Assembly: GCF_000002985.6 (NCBI RefSeq)
Contig: NC_003279.8
Span: 8,246,001-8,310,000, forward strand
Length of the DNA stretch: 64,000 nucleotides
Direction of reading: 5' to 3'
Origin: Caenorhabditis elegans
Taxonomy: Eukaryota > Nematoda > Chromadorea > Rhabditida > Rhabditidae
Shown: one piece after another, positions 1 through 10,359 of the stretch
Layout of the letters: each line of letters begins with the position of its first letter
Numbering within the stretch: position 1 is the stretch's first letter
Translations under genes and position numbers: made by a program
The notes under the pieces: model-generated
The model's input: the letters and a program-made list of their open reading frames with translations, nothing else
Told to the model about the DNA's origin: nothing
Database searches by the model: none

Positions 1-149
1 ATGGACTACTTGTCGATGGTGTTTGAGGCGATTCCTGGAATTTTTACGCGTTCAATTTGAAAAATTCATGGTCAATTTTATACACATTCAGTAATTTTAC
101 AGAAAAATAAACATTAAGCTTATTCAGACGCGAAAATTCGATATTTTTA

Positions 150-535
150 AGCCAAAAATACGGTACTTGGTGTCGGCGCGTCGCTTTTTTGTTAAATATA
201 TACATGTGTGTGCCTTTAAGGAGTACTGTAATATCAAACTATCGTTTCTGTAGCATTTTAATTAAATTTTCATCCTTTTTCATTAATAATTTTTTAATTA
301 AAAACTATTACGGGAACAATAAATCATGAGAATGCGTACTTGGTGCATTTTATTTGACGCGCGATATCTCTTAGCGTCAAATAAAATGCACCGAGTACGC
401 ATTCTCATGATTTATTGTTCCCGTAATAACAAGTCGTAAGAATGATTTTTCGAATGAAAAATCCACGAATATTCCGCAACAACGAAAGCTTTAAATTACA
501 GTACTCTTAAAGGCGTACAGCCGTTTTCTTGAATT
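150..535. repeat. Dispersed palindromic repeat, copy A, interrupted by another palindrome
   Basis: The outer halves carry the signature seen elsewhere in this window: a left half near 210-250 (gcctttaaggagtactgtaa) and a right half near 490-525 (acagtactcttaaaggcgta), which are inverted relative to each other. A tacggtacttggtgtcggcg block lies at about 162-181. A second, unrelated hairpin at 306-428 occupies the centre. The repeat lies just downstream of ceh-8 (minus strand). Related copies occur near 6.9, 42.3, 54.2 and 57.3 kb. Confidence 0.75.
306..428. repeat. Long hairpin with about 55-bp arms
   Basis: The left arm at 306-360 (starting tattacgggaacaataaatc) is the reverse complement of the right arm at 374-428 with about one mismatch. 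The 13-base loop is at 361-373. A transcript from either strand would form a nearly perfect long hairpin. It is most simply a miniature fold-back transposon. The fragment atgagaatgcgta inside the arm recurs at about 4075 in a ceh-8 intron. Confidence 0.85.
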
Positions 536-603
536 TTTAAAAAAATATTTTTTCTTCACTGAATTTCCTTCACTTTCTAGGCGAGTCGTAAGCTTTTTAT
601 TTA

Positions 604-3600
604 CTAGAAACATACTTTTTTCATTGATTTCTTATCACTGTCTTCGAAATTCAAATGAAAAACGTTTCCAGTTTTGCTGACGTGCGTGTTGTCCGCCGGA
701 GTCCCATATTCAGCGAATGGAAACCTGAAAACCAATTTATATTGATTTTAATCTAGAAATTAAACTTTTTTAAACAAACCCATAAACTTCTTTTCCCTCG
801 GAAGTCTTGAAGAATTCATCGGAAATTCCATTGTTATGAGTTGATGAAAGTGTATTTGCTGGAGGAAGCATTGGCGGTGTATCTGTCTTATTCTCACTCA
901 TCCATGACCTAAATGTGATAACTCTATTAGACGGGCATTTATCATAAGAAGCGAACCAAGATGGCATTGTATCTTTCAGTGAATGCTTCTCCTCTCCTTG
1001 ACAATCCTGCTTCTCTTGACGGCGAAATTTAGCTCGGCGGTTTTGGAACCATACCTGAAACAGAAGAAAGTAAAACATTTAGAATTGAATAGGACATTTA
1101 CAGAAAAGTCAGAACATAAAAGTTACCTAACGTTTATAACAATTGACCCAATTTTTTAAAATATAATATTCGTTTCTGATTTTGCGATGATTTTTTGTTG
1201 TTTTTCAAATAAGTATAACTCGAAAACTACAGTAGCTCGCAAAAAGATTTTAACTAAACAAATGTTTCCCATAATTTTTTCTACAATTTTTTTTGTTGAC
1301 AAAATTTTACCATCTGCACTCTGGAAGAAATTACAGTGGAAAAAAATCACGTCCAGGTGGGAGGTTTGAGAGTTTCGTTTTTTCAAGCTTCAAAAATTCT
1401 AACGTAAACTTCCCGACCATTGCCAATTCTTTATAAAAATATTTTCTAGGCGACTTACATACTTACGCAACATTTATGATAAGTTTGTTACACCATCCAT
1501 TAGTTGCACCATCCATTAGAAAACCAAAGGCTTCAATTTTCAAAACTTAAATTTCAAATGTAGATTTTGAATATCTGATTTAAAATAAAGTTCCTCCCCA
1601 ATTTATTATTTTCCCATTCGACTTCTCCGCCACTATTTCCCTCATCTACCGTATACCAATTAGTAAGTTGTCAATCTCTATGCTCCCTTTGCCCCATCTT
1701 GTCCATTAAAGTGCCATGTTTTTACTTTCTTCTCTTGTTCCTCCTAACATCTTTCTTTATCCACCACCTACAGTAATCCCATCAAGAATGTGTAAACTGT
1801 CTTGATGAACGCTCGCTCTTTTTACGGGAAACTCAGTCCGCCGGAAAATTACACCAAGTATACCGAATTAGAAATAAAGGAAAAACCAACAGAAATCCGA
1901 TTTTTTATTTCTCAAAGTTACTCAAAAAGCTCCGATTGTTTGACTGAAAATATTGAAAAATCTAATGATTTTCATGTGTTTTATAGATCATTATATCTTA
2001 TAGAGAATATACGTTAAATGAATTGTCTAAAAATATTTTTTCGGAGCATTGTCAAATTTCATAATATAAATTGTTAATCTATAACCACCCCCCCCCCCCC
2101 CCCAATTTACAAATAGAACTTCATTTTCATTTTTTCAAAGTCCATCGTAATGTACTTCTTCACTCCCCAGCATCCATATTTTTCCTTGTATGACAACAAT
2201 GTGTCGAGACTCGGCGAGGTAATCCTTAAATTGGTAGGATGTAAGTGACGGAAAAGAAAAAGAAATTTGAGAAGACAATGTCGATTAGTCAGATGCTTAT
2301 CTTCTTCTTCTTCTTCTACTGTTTATTGTTTGTCCCCCTTTTGACTCAAAAATCAGAAGAGCATAAGGAAGTGTGACAGGAGTGCTAACCTGCCAATTTA
2401 ACACTACTAATTGTTCCGGATGAGATCAGTTTTCACAGCTGCATGGAAAAAGGACAAGTAGGGTCATGGACAAGAGCAAATAGTTCGAATTTTAATTGTC
2501 ATGAGCTCTCGAGTGGAGTTATATTCATAATTATATTAAAGAATGAAAATATGTGAATTCACTTTTGTGCCATGTATATGTTAATCTTTTACTACGCTGG
2601 ATAAATTTTTTCGTAAACTAAAAAAAATTCGAAATTGAACATTACCGTATCCAAATTTGAAAATGTTTTAATTACCAAATCGCAGAGTATTTCAAATTTT
2701 CTGTTAATTTTGAGAATTACAAAAAATATCAAATTTGACAATATAAATTGTTAATCTCTATAACCCCCCCCCCCCCCCCATTTATTAGATAGCAATTCAA
2801 ATTCTCGCTTTTCGAATAAAGTCGAATCTCCAAAAAAACAACAAGAGCTTCCACTGCAGTCATTTTCATATTGAACAACACTGGCTAGTCGACCGTGAAT
2901 TTTCAGTTTTACTCTTGTGAATAATATATACTATTTAAAAAAAAAAAATAAGTTTTATTTCAGCAAAAAGTTAAAGCAAAAGATGTTCTAAAACAAAGAG
3001 GCACTATTGTAAAAATAATAAGTTCTTGGTGACCCGTAAATTTTCAGATTCAAGGAAACCTCCGTTTTTTTGCGATTTACCAGAACTGATTCATATGTTA
3101 CAATATAATTTTTTAAAATTTCATATTGAAGACGGAATGCCAAAATATTCTCAAAATGGAAATTTTAGATTTGCCAAAATAGTCAGTCTAGTTTTGGTAC
3201 ATTGCAAAAAAATTGTGTTGGTTATTCTGGTAAACTTAAAAAATTGATATGTGAAAACTGATTAAATTCTGTTTTTAATTTAACAGTAAATAATAAAATT
3301 TCAATATTTTTCGCTGCTCTACTCTCAGATAAAAAATATGTTCTCACCTGAACTCGAACCTCTGGCAATTGAACTTTAGCAGCCAATGTTTCTCTTGCAT
3401 AAACATCTGGATAATGAGTTTTATCAAATGCAGCTTCAAGAGCATGAAGTTGAAATGTCGTGAATGTTGTACGATTTCTACGTTGCTTCTTGTCTGCTAT
3501 CTTATCTCGATTCTTTCGTGATGATGATGATTTTGATGGAGAAGAATCAGATTCAAATGAAGAAAATGAGTCGGATGGTTTGTATGTTGTAAATGAGGAA

Positions 3601-4896
3601 AACGCCGAAACTGAAAAAAAAAATGAGATGAGTTTAGGAAAAAGTTGAATAATTGCTTTCGAGAAACATTTGATTTCTGAAATTTACGATGGCTTATTGT
3701 ATGAATGGTTTAATTTCGAATAAAAGGGTTTATGTGCTTTTTTACGGAAGAATTTTCTCTAGAAACGGATAATCGCATTTTCAATGTCAGTTTTTTAATC
3801 CGCAACGACGAGGAGTTGGGAACTACAGTACTGAAAACTGCCAGAAAATCCGGTACGATTGCCGGAAATTTTGGGCTTAAATCGGTCGTATCGAGACCGT
3901 GTACCGCATTCTTCTGGCAAAATTTAGAATCTGGGTGATATTTATTCTGATAAGTAATAAGAATCGTTACCATCAGTCCAAAATCCAGGATAATAAAATC
4001 CCTTTGGAATGTTCATTAAAGAAATAAATACCTAATATGTTTTTAATTCAGATTTGTTGTTTAGAAATGTAAAATGAGAATGCGTATTTTGGCGCATATC
4101 TCACCTGATAGCCTTGGAAAAGAAACGTATGCTTTTCACATGACTTTTCTTCCAGCAGCTTCTCGAGGTCATTTGGGGATTACTCATTTTATTAGAGAAC
4201 TTTTGTTAGCGTTGGTAGGTTGTGTTGACAAGACTTCATATCAGTTAAAGTTTACTATTTTGATTGAAAAACTTGGAGTATTTTATAGTATTTTAGTTTA
4301 AGAAATTTGAGAGCGAGAAAGAAAATTAGATTTGATTGATCTAGCTTGAGATGCTGATAATACTTTAAAAGTATCAGTTCAAACATGCATCCCTGAAAAG
4401 TGAAAAAAAAGTGAAAACGTAACCTTTAAGCTCGTGTTTTGCAATGTGGCGTTAAGGTTCTACTGCATGATGTATTAAAATTTCAAGAAAAATGCTTGTT
4501 GGGAACCCCGACGGACAAAGTTTTAATACTCTTTCACAGTTAAATTCGAATCTAGATTTCTCATTAACATTTCTCATTAATCTAAAAAACAGAGATTTTG
4601 ATTTTTTTTTAAATTTTGAAATTAAATCAAACGTTCTTGAACATATCCGACAAATCAAGCATATGAATAATCTCCAATTTTCAAACGAAAAAAAAACAAC
4701 TAAAATTCCATTCAATTAGAGGGGGTGGAGGTGGAGCCCCAAAAAAGCTCGCAAATCGAATTTGGAAATAATTTGGATATAATTTGACAAAATAGGTGAA
4801 TTGAATTACCAAATTTGTAGAGACTTCAAACATCAAAAACTCACAATTTGGTGTTATCGATGACGTGGCAGAGTTGTTGTCAGTTGGATTGCTCAT
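604..4896 (-). CDS. ceh-8: CEH-8, Rx-type paired-like homeodomain transcription factor
   Basis: This is a nuclear DNA-binding transcription factor of the paired-like class, related to vertebrate Rx/RAX. Four coding exons join in frame: 4896-4845, 3610-3348, 1054-780 and 724-604, giving 236 residues. The homeodomain spans about residues 60-119. It has the conserved Phe at homeodomain position 8, the recognition-helix motif [10 protein letters not shown], and Gln at position 50, the Q50 paired-like state. A Ser-rich segment with acidic residues precedes it (about residues 22-48). The RRQEK run after helix 3 is typical of Rx proteins. The start at 4896 is the only ATG that splices in phase into the homeobox exon. 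Introns 1 and 2 are long (1.2 and 2.3 kb) and contain poly-C and palindromic repeats. An AATAAA-type signal (tttatt on plus, 596-601) lies right behind the stop. The last exon is the least certain: it depends on donor GTTTGT at 779. Confidence 0.86.
2050..2115. repeat. Poly-C tract with duplicated AT-rich flank, copy 1
   Basis: A run of about 17 C ends at 2103. It is preceded by atataaattgttaatctata. The same flank and a poly-C run recur at 2740-2779, also in ceh-8 intron 2, so this is a small dispersed repeat ending in a homopolymer and not a simple slippage tract. Confidence 0.8.
2735..2790. repeat. Poly-C tract with duplicated AT-rich flank, copy 2
   Basis: A run of about 15 C ends at 2779, preceded by atataaattgttaatctcta. 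It is nearly identical to the flank of the tract at 2050-2115 and in the same orientation. Confidence 0.8.
3825..3945. repeat. Partial palindromic-repeat fragment in ceh-8 intron 1
   Basis: The pieces gaactacagtactg and ggtcgtatcgagaccgtgta resemble the arms of the window's dispersed palindromic family. The central cctttaaag box is missing, so this looks like a decayed or truncated copy. Confidence 0.4.
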
Positions 4897-5478
4897 CCCG
4901 GATGACAGGACAGGAAAAATTGAGGGCAGCAGGGTGGCAGAATATATTGGGGAGGAGATTGACTCCAGTTTTCTAGGGGGGAATATTTTGGAGCGAGGGG
5001 AGGAGCCATCCAATAAAAGAAATCTAAAGAAGAACTGTGTGATGGGAAGCAGCAAAGGGAACAAGCTGGAATATCGGGAGGAAACCATAAATTGTCATCA
5101 TAAAATTTATATTTCGTGCTCCTTCCTCAATCAGGTCGCATGCTTTATGTTCAAGGGAATTCAATGCTTAAATAAATACAGTATGCGTTTTGGCACATGT
5201 TCAGCATATCGGGAAAAACGTTTCTAGCTGGTTAAGTGTCTTTTGAAGTAGGGATTTATCAAAAATTGGTCAAATTGCAAACCATAAAAGTTTTTCTACA
5301 TTAAATAAGTTGCTATGCTTGCAACATTTTATACTAAACAGCTTACAACCTACGTGATATTTTTTCCCAATTGTAATAAAACACAGCGTCTCTTAGAGGC
5401 ATTTATGTAACCGTACAACACCTTTTGCTCAGTTGAAAAATGTCCCGTAGGCCAAATGTATATATATATATATATATA

Positions 5479-6335
5479 TAGGGTGCGCCAAAAGTATGGT
5501 AACACGTGAAGCGCTCTTTTAAATGGGTTTTTTCGCGCGACTGCCACTTCACACGTACAATTTTCTATAGAATACTGATAGCTGAATAAATTTCCTTCAA
5601 TTTGACCTAAAATTTGTAATGTTTCCCAATAAGGTGCAATCTTTATCGCCTCGGCAATTTGACGATCCCTGTCGCCGAAACGGTGTTTTGGCACGCGGCA
5701 CCTCCAACACAAACGCACCTCCGACGGACGCCAATAATTTTCAGATGTATGATTTTCATGTTAAATCCAAAGTTTAAAAAGTTAAGAAGCGTTTTTGATT
5801 GTTTTCGTAGCATATAAAAATTTTATGTGTCGACACTGGCGCCTAGCAAGAACCTTTGAATATTTCATGAAATCAACTTTGCGAAATTTACTCAGTTTTT
5901 TTTTGTCTTCACAAGGTGTAACGACTCACAAAATCATCCGAGCTCAATCTTCTATAAAAATTCTTGAAAGTCAGATCAAAACGTGTCGAAAAGTACTAAA
6001 ATTAATTTTCTTGGATACTGCTGCCGCCGCCCACATCCACCTTTCTGGCGACTGTATCATTCAAGGCGTCTTTGTCATTCAAAGTACTGCCACAGTCATA
6101 CCATGACAGAACTTTTTTGGATTTTTGTTTTTTAGGAATCTCTAGACCAAGAGCATTCTTTGAACTATAAAAACTTGTAAGACACTTGTGGATTCCTCGA
6201 GAAAAAGTGTAGAAATCCCGCAGAGTGCCTACTTGCGTGCCAAAAAATTGAGATCTCAAAAGTTCTGAGGTCCTGCAGCGATGCGGATGGGGATATTTTG
6301 AAAATTCAAAACGTTAATCGCACCCTGTATATATA
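5479..6335. mobile_element. Relic of a DNA transposon with short inverted ends
   Basis: The left end reads tatagggtgcgccaaaagta and the right end reads cgttaatcgcaccctgtata. The outer bases are inverted copies (GGGTGCG / CGCACCC) flanked by TA-rich DNA, as expected of a TA-inserting Tc/mariner-like element. The 860-bp interior has open frames on the minus strand (about 5350-5718 and 6002-6259). I see no catalytic DD(D/E) pattern I would trust, so it is either non-autonomous or badly decayed. Confidence 0.55.
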
Positions 6336-6904
6336 ATCCATCATATAGATCAATTTTCATGTAACCTATCGTATCGAATTAGCAGCTAAGCAACTAAGCC
6401 TAAGGACCTAGGTCTGGTGACCATGCTTTACTTCGGTTTTTTAAAGTATTCATCTTTGTTCTTTTTAATATTGTATCGTATATTTTTTTAATTTTTAACT
6501 TACACATAGACTGCGATGCGTTCTTGAAGGGATATTCTGTGCTTGATTGGAAGAAGAGTTATTACAGTATCTAACACTGTCCACGAATTCCAGAAATTAA
6601 TTTTTTGCCTTATTTTATCATCTTTTTAAGTACTTCTTGTTTTAAAATATTAGATTGCTGGCCTCGATCTCCATCGGGTTGTTGCAAAAACCTCGTATCT
6701 CTGAACTCGTGACTTTTACATTTGTTTATCATAAACTCCGAAACCTACCTTCCGTATACTCCCTGGATAATTAAAACCCCACCAAATATCACTATAGATG
6801 CATTACTTTCATAATTTTCACACATGATCTCGACGATAATGTGGTCAAGCTACACAAAAACATTTCGATTGGGTTAGTTATTTAGTGGGACCGTTATCTT
6901 TGTT

Positions 6905-7190
6905 GCGTTTACGGAACGAAAATACGGTACCCGGTCTCGACACGATCGAACAATTTTAAATTAAAACGATTGTGCGCCTTTAAGGTGTACAGTAGTTTTC
7001 CCACTTCGCTATTTCCCAATTTTTAGATTTTTCTCGTTTTCTATTTCAAAACGTCTAACTTCTGTTATTCACATTAAATAGCAAGTGTTTAAATTTTAAA
7101 AAAAAGTCGAAGAAAAGTACTGTACACTTTAAAGGCGCACACTCTTTTTCATTTAAAATAATTCGGTCGTGTCGAGATCATTTATTTCAC
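6905..7190. repeat. Dispersed palindromic repeat, copy C
   Basis: The left half has tacggtacccggtctcgaca then tgcgcctttaaggtgtacag. The right half has gtactgtacactttaaaggc then ttcggtcgtgtcgagatc. The halves are inverted about a centre near 7050. This is the clearest two-armed copy in the window together with 42.27-42.59 kb. Confidence 0.8.
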
Positions 7191-7637
7191 AGAGATATGA
7201 AAAATATTGCTTCGGGGAGCCAATTATGAAATTGAATGGGAGAATCAAAGTGAAAGTATGAACACAACAAGAAATTCAATTGAAGTGAAAATGGATTACT
7301 GTAAATTATTGAAATATCGTGTGAATTTGTAATTTTCTTGAATTTTTGTTTCTCATTGATTCAACAGTTTTAAGGTCGACAACGCGTATTTACTGATAAA
7401 AGCCTTGCTACCCAATGATCGCGTGTAAATTTTATGAATAAGACTTAAATATATGATAATGAATTTATATAAATAAAACAAAAACAGAACATTAACAGTT
7501 ACTTAATTAAAGGAGAAACCAGTAAACGAGGCAATAGAGGGGATGTAAGACGATTTTACAAAAAGTTTAAATTTCAGGATTTTAATTAACACACAAAAGG
7601 AGGACTAGAATTTTGAAAATATTCACATTGATAATAT

Positions 7638-8920
7638 TTATTTTCTGCCCACAGTCCGGCGAATTGGGGAGGCCAAGAATCCGGCTGGATAGAGCATGCG
7701 GTAGGTCACAAACCAGCAAACGACAGCGGCCACAGCTCCGAGAATCTGAAAAATAGGGAAATTGAGTAATTAAATTTTTGAAGAATACAAATTGTTATTC
7801 TGAGATGCAAAATATGATTACCTCTTCAATGAAGATATGATAATAAAGAACGGAGATGATAATTTGCTTGAACCAGAATGCATGAAGGAACAACATTGCG
7901 ACGAAGAAATATTGAATGCATCGAGTCAAACGATCATGTTCTTCACGATCACCGTCCATTTGATGAACTGCATCAGTTACTTGTTGATAATGACGGTAAG
8001 CAATCGCCTGTAAACATTCCCATATTGTTTTCTGAAACCTTTTTTTCTTTATACCTCCTCAGTGATAATCAGAATACTGTAGATCATCAAGAAGCAGTGA
8101 CCTGAAATATCATATCCTGGCGTCCAGACACCTTCTTTTTCGGAACACTGAGCACGAGTCAGAGTACGTCCTTTGTCACACATTGAGGTTAGTGCAAGAA
8201 CTTTGTGGAAACTGAAAACTTTTTCGTTTAAGTAAGAATTATTGCATAAAGCTTACAATTGCACAGAAAAGTACCAACACGCGGTTCCCACTCCAAGACG
8301 GCACACATCAACGATTGGTTGATCACGATCACGACGATTGTGAGCTTTTGAAGAGAACCTGCAAACTTTATGGTTTTCGAAACAAAAATATTTGCATATT
8401 ATAACAAAATACTAGATTCTGATTAACTTCTGCAAGAAAAGAGAGAAACATTAACTTATCCCTCACATCAGTGTCATTAAAATTCAAGAATACTTACCAA
8501 ATAAATGGACCAACGATGACAAGTGTCCAAAACCATCCCATTTTTACTCCATATTGATTCAGAACACTGTGCTTTTGGACCAAATAATACGTGGAATCTA
8601 GTTCAATACGGGACTCGATGAAAGAGAGCACAGTCACAAAAGCCAGATAGAAGAGGGCAACTTTTCGAGCATCGATGAACAGAATTTGACGAGCGATCTG
8701 CAATATTGAAATTTTATATTTAAAACGATTAAACTTTCTCGTTTAAATTTTATTTTGAAGAATATATACTTACAGCAACGAAAATCCCGAGTGCAGCATT
8801 CGGCGTGCTATTTGGGGAAGCTGGTCGCTTTGTTGTGGAGTCTCTGAAAAATCAACTCATTTTGTCAAAAACAATTATAGTTCAAACATACGCTCTTGTA
8901 GAACTACGCCTTGTTGACAT
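7638..8920 (-). CDS. fitm-2: FITM-2, fat storage-inducing transmembrane (FIT) protein
   Basis: This is an ER multi-pass membrane protein of the FIT family, required for lipid-droplet formation and ER lipid homeostasis; family members act as acyl-CoA diphosphatase-like enzymes. Seven exons join in frame: 8920-8892, 8843-8774, 8697-8498, 8358-8257, 8211-8055, 8007-7822 and 7745-7638, giving 283 residues. About six hydrophobic segments are visible. The two family histidines are present: His172 in SGHCF and His228 in FLHAFW, spaced like those of the lipid phosphatase-related active site in human FITM2. The N-terminus is Ser/Thr/Arg-rich and cytosolic in character. The start at 8920 lies 433 bp from the divergent NOP16 gene, so the two may share a promoter. 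The stop overlaps an AATAAA signal. In C. elegans this gene is ZK265.9 as I recall. Confidence 0.92.
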
Positions 8921-9352
8921 AATTATCTGTAAAATTGATTAATTAATAACCTATGAAAACTGAAAAAGAAGACTATCACACGTCGAATTAATCGGAAAAC
9001 CCGAGAAAGTGTCAATTAAATGGAGAAAACTAGTCCGGCGGGTTTATTGACGAATATTGCGATTTTTAAAGCACCAATTAGTTTTTATGAGAACATAATA
9101 ATATTTTTTCTTCATTGAAAACAAAATTGTATTAAAAATATATAACATTTAACAAAGAATTGTGTTGTTAAAATAATTCTCGACGAAAAAAAAAACAAAC
9201 TGACGGTGGCCTAGAATCCGACAACTCATCAAGTTTCTCTTCCATTTCGTCCTGAAATTTTTTCGAAGAATCTTTCCCTATTTTCTCGGTTTTACTGTTT
9301 TTCCTCTGATTGTATTGTATTTATTTCGAAATTTTATTGTTTTTCAGAAAAA
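8921..9352. promoter_or_regulatory. Divergent promoter region of fitm-2 and NOP16
   Basis: These 432 bp separate two start codons on opposite strands. TTTTCAG at 9341-9347 lies six bases before the NOP16 ATG and looks like a trans-splice (or 5'UTR) acceptor. No TATA box stands out. Confidence 0.55.
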
Positions 9353-10206
9353 ATGGCACGTGATGTAAAGAAGAGAGGAAAGCCAGCGTATACAAACCGC
9401 AGAAACCGACAAAAATATCTCAAGAAGAAGGATAACAAGAAAAAATTATCGAAAAGTGCAGTGTGAGTTAATTTTTGTCTATTTTTCCATTTAAATAGTG
9501 ACTTGCAGGCCAATTATCAAATACACATGGGATGAAACTAAGACTCCTCGAGAAAACGTCCGCGACATGGGTATCGCATTTAATCCAAATGACGCGGTTC
9601 CAATCGCTGAACACAGAGTAGGTTATCGATTTTTTCAAGGCGTTGTGCATTGACGGAACTTAATTGCGCACTTTGTCTTGCGGAAGTCCAAATTAAATTT
9701 CATGCTCATTGATTCATAATTTTGAATTTTCAGAAAGAGATCATCGACGCGGAGCCAATTGACGGTGTCAGTATTGTTGTTCCCAAACCGGAAAAGAAAG
9801 TTACTGGAAGAAAAAAGAATGAGAAACAGGTAAAATTTAATCATAGTTGGTAGTAAATAACGCTAAAGTTTTAGTTTCTGAAAAAAGCAGGTCCGATGAA
9901 TCGGTTTCTAAATATTTAATTCAATTGTTTTAATTCTGTTATTATTTCCAGGCAGCACACATTATCTCAAATCTGGAACAGCAAGTGAAAGAAGAAGAGG
10001 AAGCTCGAGCTGGACAAGACCGGAAATTCCGACTTTTCCATAGAGAAACCGAGCTTTGTGTCTACATGCTGGCTCGTCACGGCGAAGATTTTCAAGCAAT
10101 GACTCGTGATCCGAAGAATTTATGGCAATACACACCGAAGCAGTGGGCGAAGAAGATCCGTACACACAAAGAGTCCGAGATGTGTAAATTCCTCGAAACT
10201 GCATAA
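9353..10206 (+). CDS. NOP16 homolog, nucleolar 60S assembly factor
   Basis: This is a nucleolar protein of the Nop16 family, which acts in pre-60S ribosomal subunit assembly. Four exons join in frame: 9353-9462, 9509-9617, 9734-9829 and 9952-10206, giving 189 residues. The N-terminus is very basic (KKRGKPAYTNRRNRQKYLKK), typical of Nop16 and a likely nucleolar signal. It is followed by IIKYTWDETKTPREN and a DMG motif. The C-terminal half contains the conserved DFQAMTRDPKNLWQYTPKQW stretch, diagnostic for the family, and the protein ends shortly after a KKIRTHKES motif. The ATG is six bases after a TTTTCAG acceptor, consistent with SL trans-splicing. The gene is divergent from fitm-2 and convergent with the sre gene. 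In C. elegans I recall it as ZK265.6. Confidence 0.92.
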
Positions 10207-10293
10207 GACTGTTTTTCAAAATTTTTTGATACTTTTGTTTGAGCTTTTATTGTTATTGTTGATACTGTTATGGGGGACTTTTGTTCCTTTACA

Positions 10294-10299
10294 AATAAA
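10294..10299 (+). terminator. Poly(A) signal of the NOP16 homolog
   Basis: AATAAA lies 88 bp after the stop codon, a normal worm 3'UTR length. It is followed by T-rich DNA and lies 61 bp short of the stop codon of the convergent sre gene. Confidence 0.65.
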
Positions 10300-10359
10300 A
10301 TCAAAAATTATTAACATTCATTGTGTACATTTCAGATATATTAAGCAGCTCTTCAGAGA

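Larger units (their letters stand above)
4897..7637. other. Intergenic region between ceh-8 and fitm-2
   Basis: No gene is supported here. It holds a (TA)n tract at about 5459-5480, a decayed transposon-like element at 5479-6335 and a palindromic repeat at about 6905-7190. The open frames on both strands lack splice-compatible partners or family motifs. Sequence directly upstream of 4896 is the probable ceh-8 promoter side. Confidence 0.6.

Noticed and set aside
3460..3648. Plus-strand open frame rich in Asp/Glu
   Set aside because: It is the antisense shadow of the ceh-8 homeobox exon; the Ser/Asp codons on the minus strand explain it.
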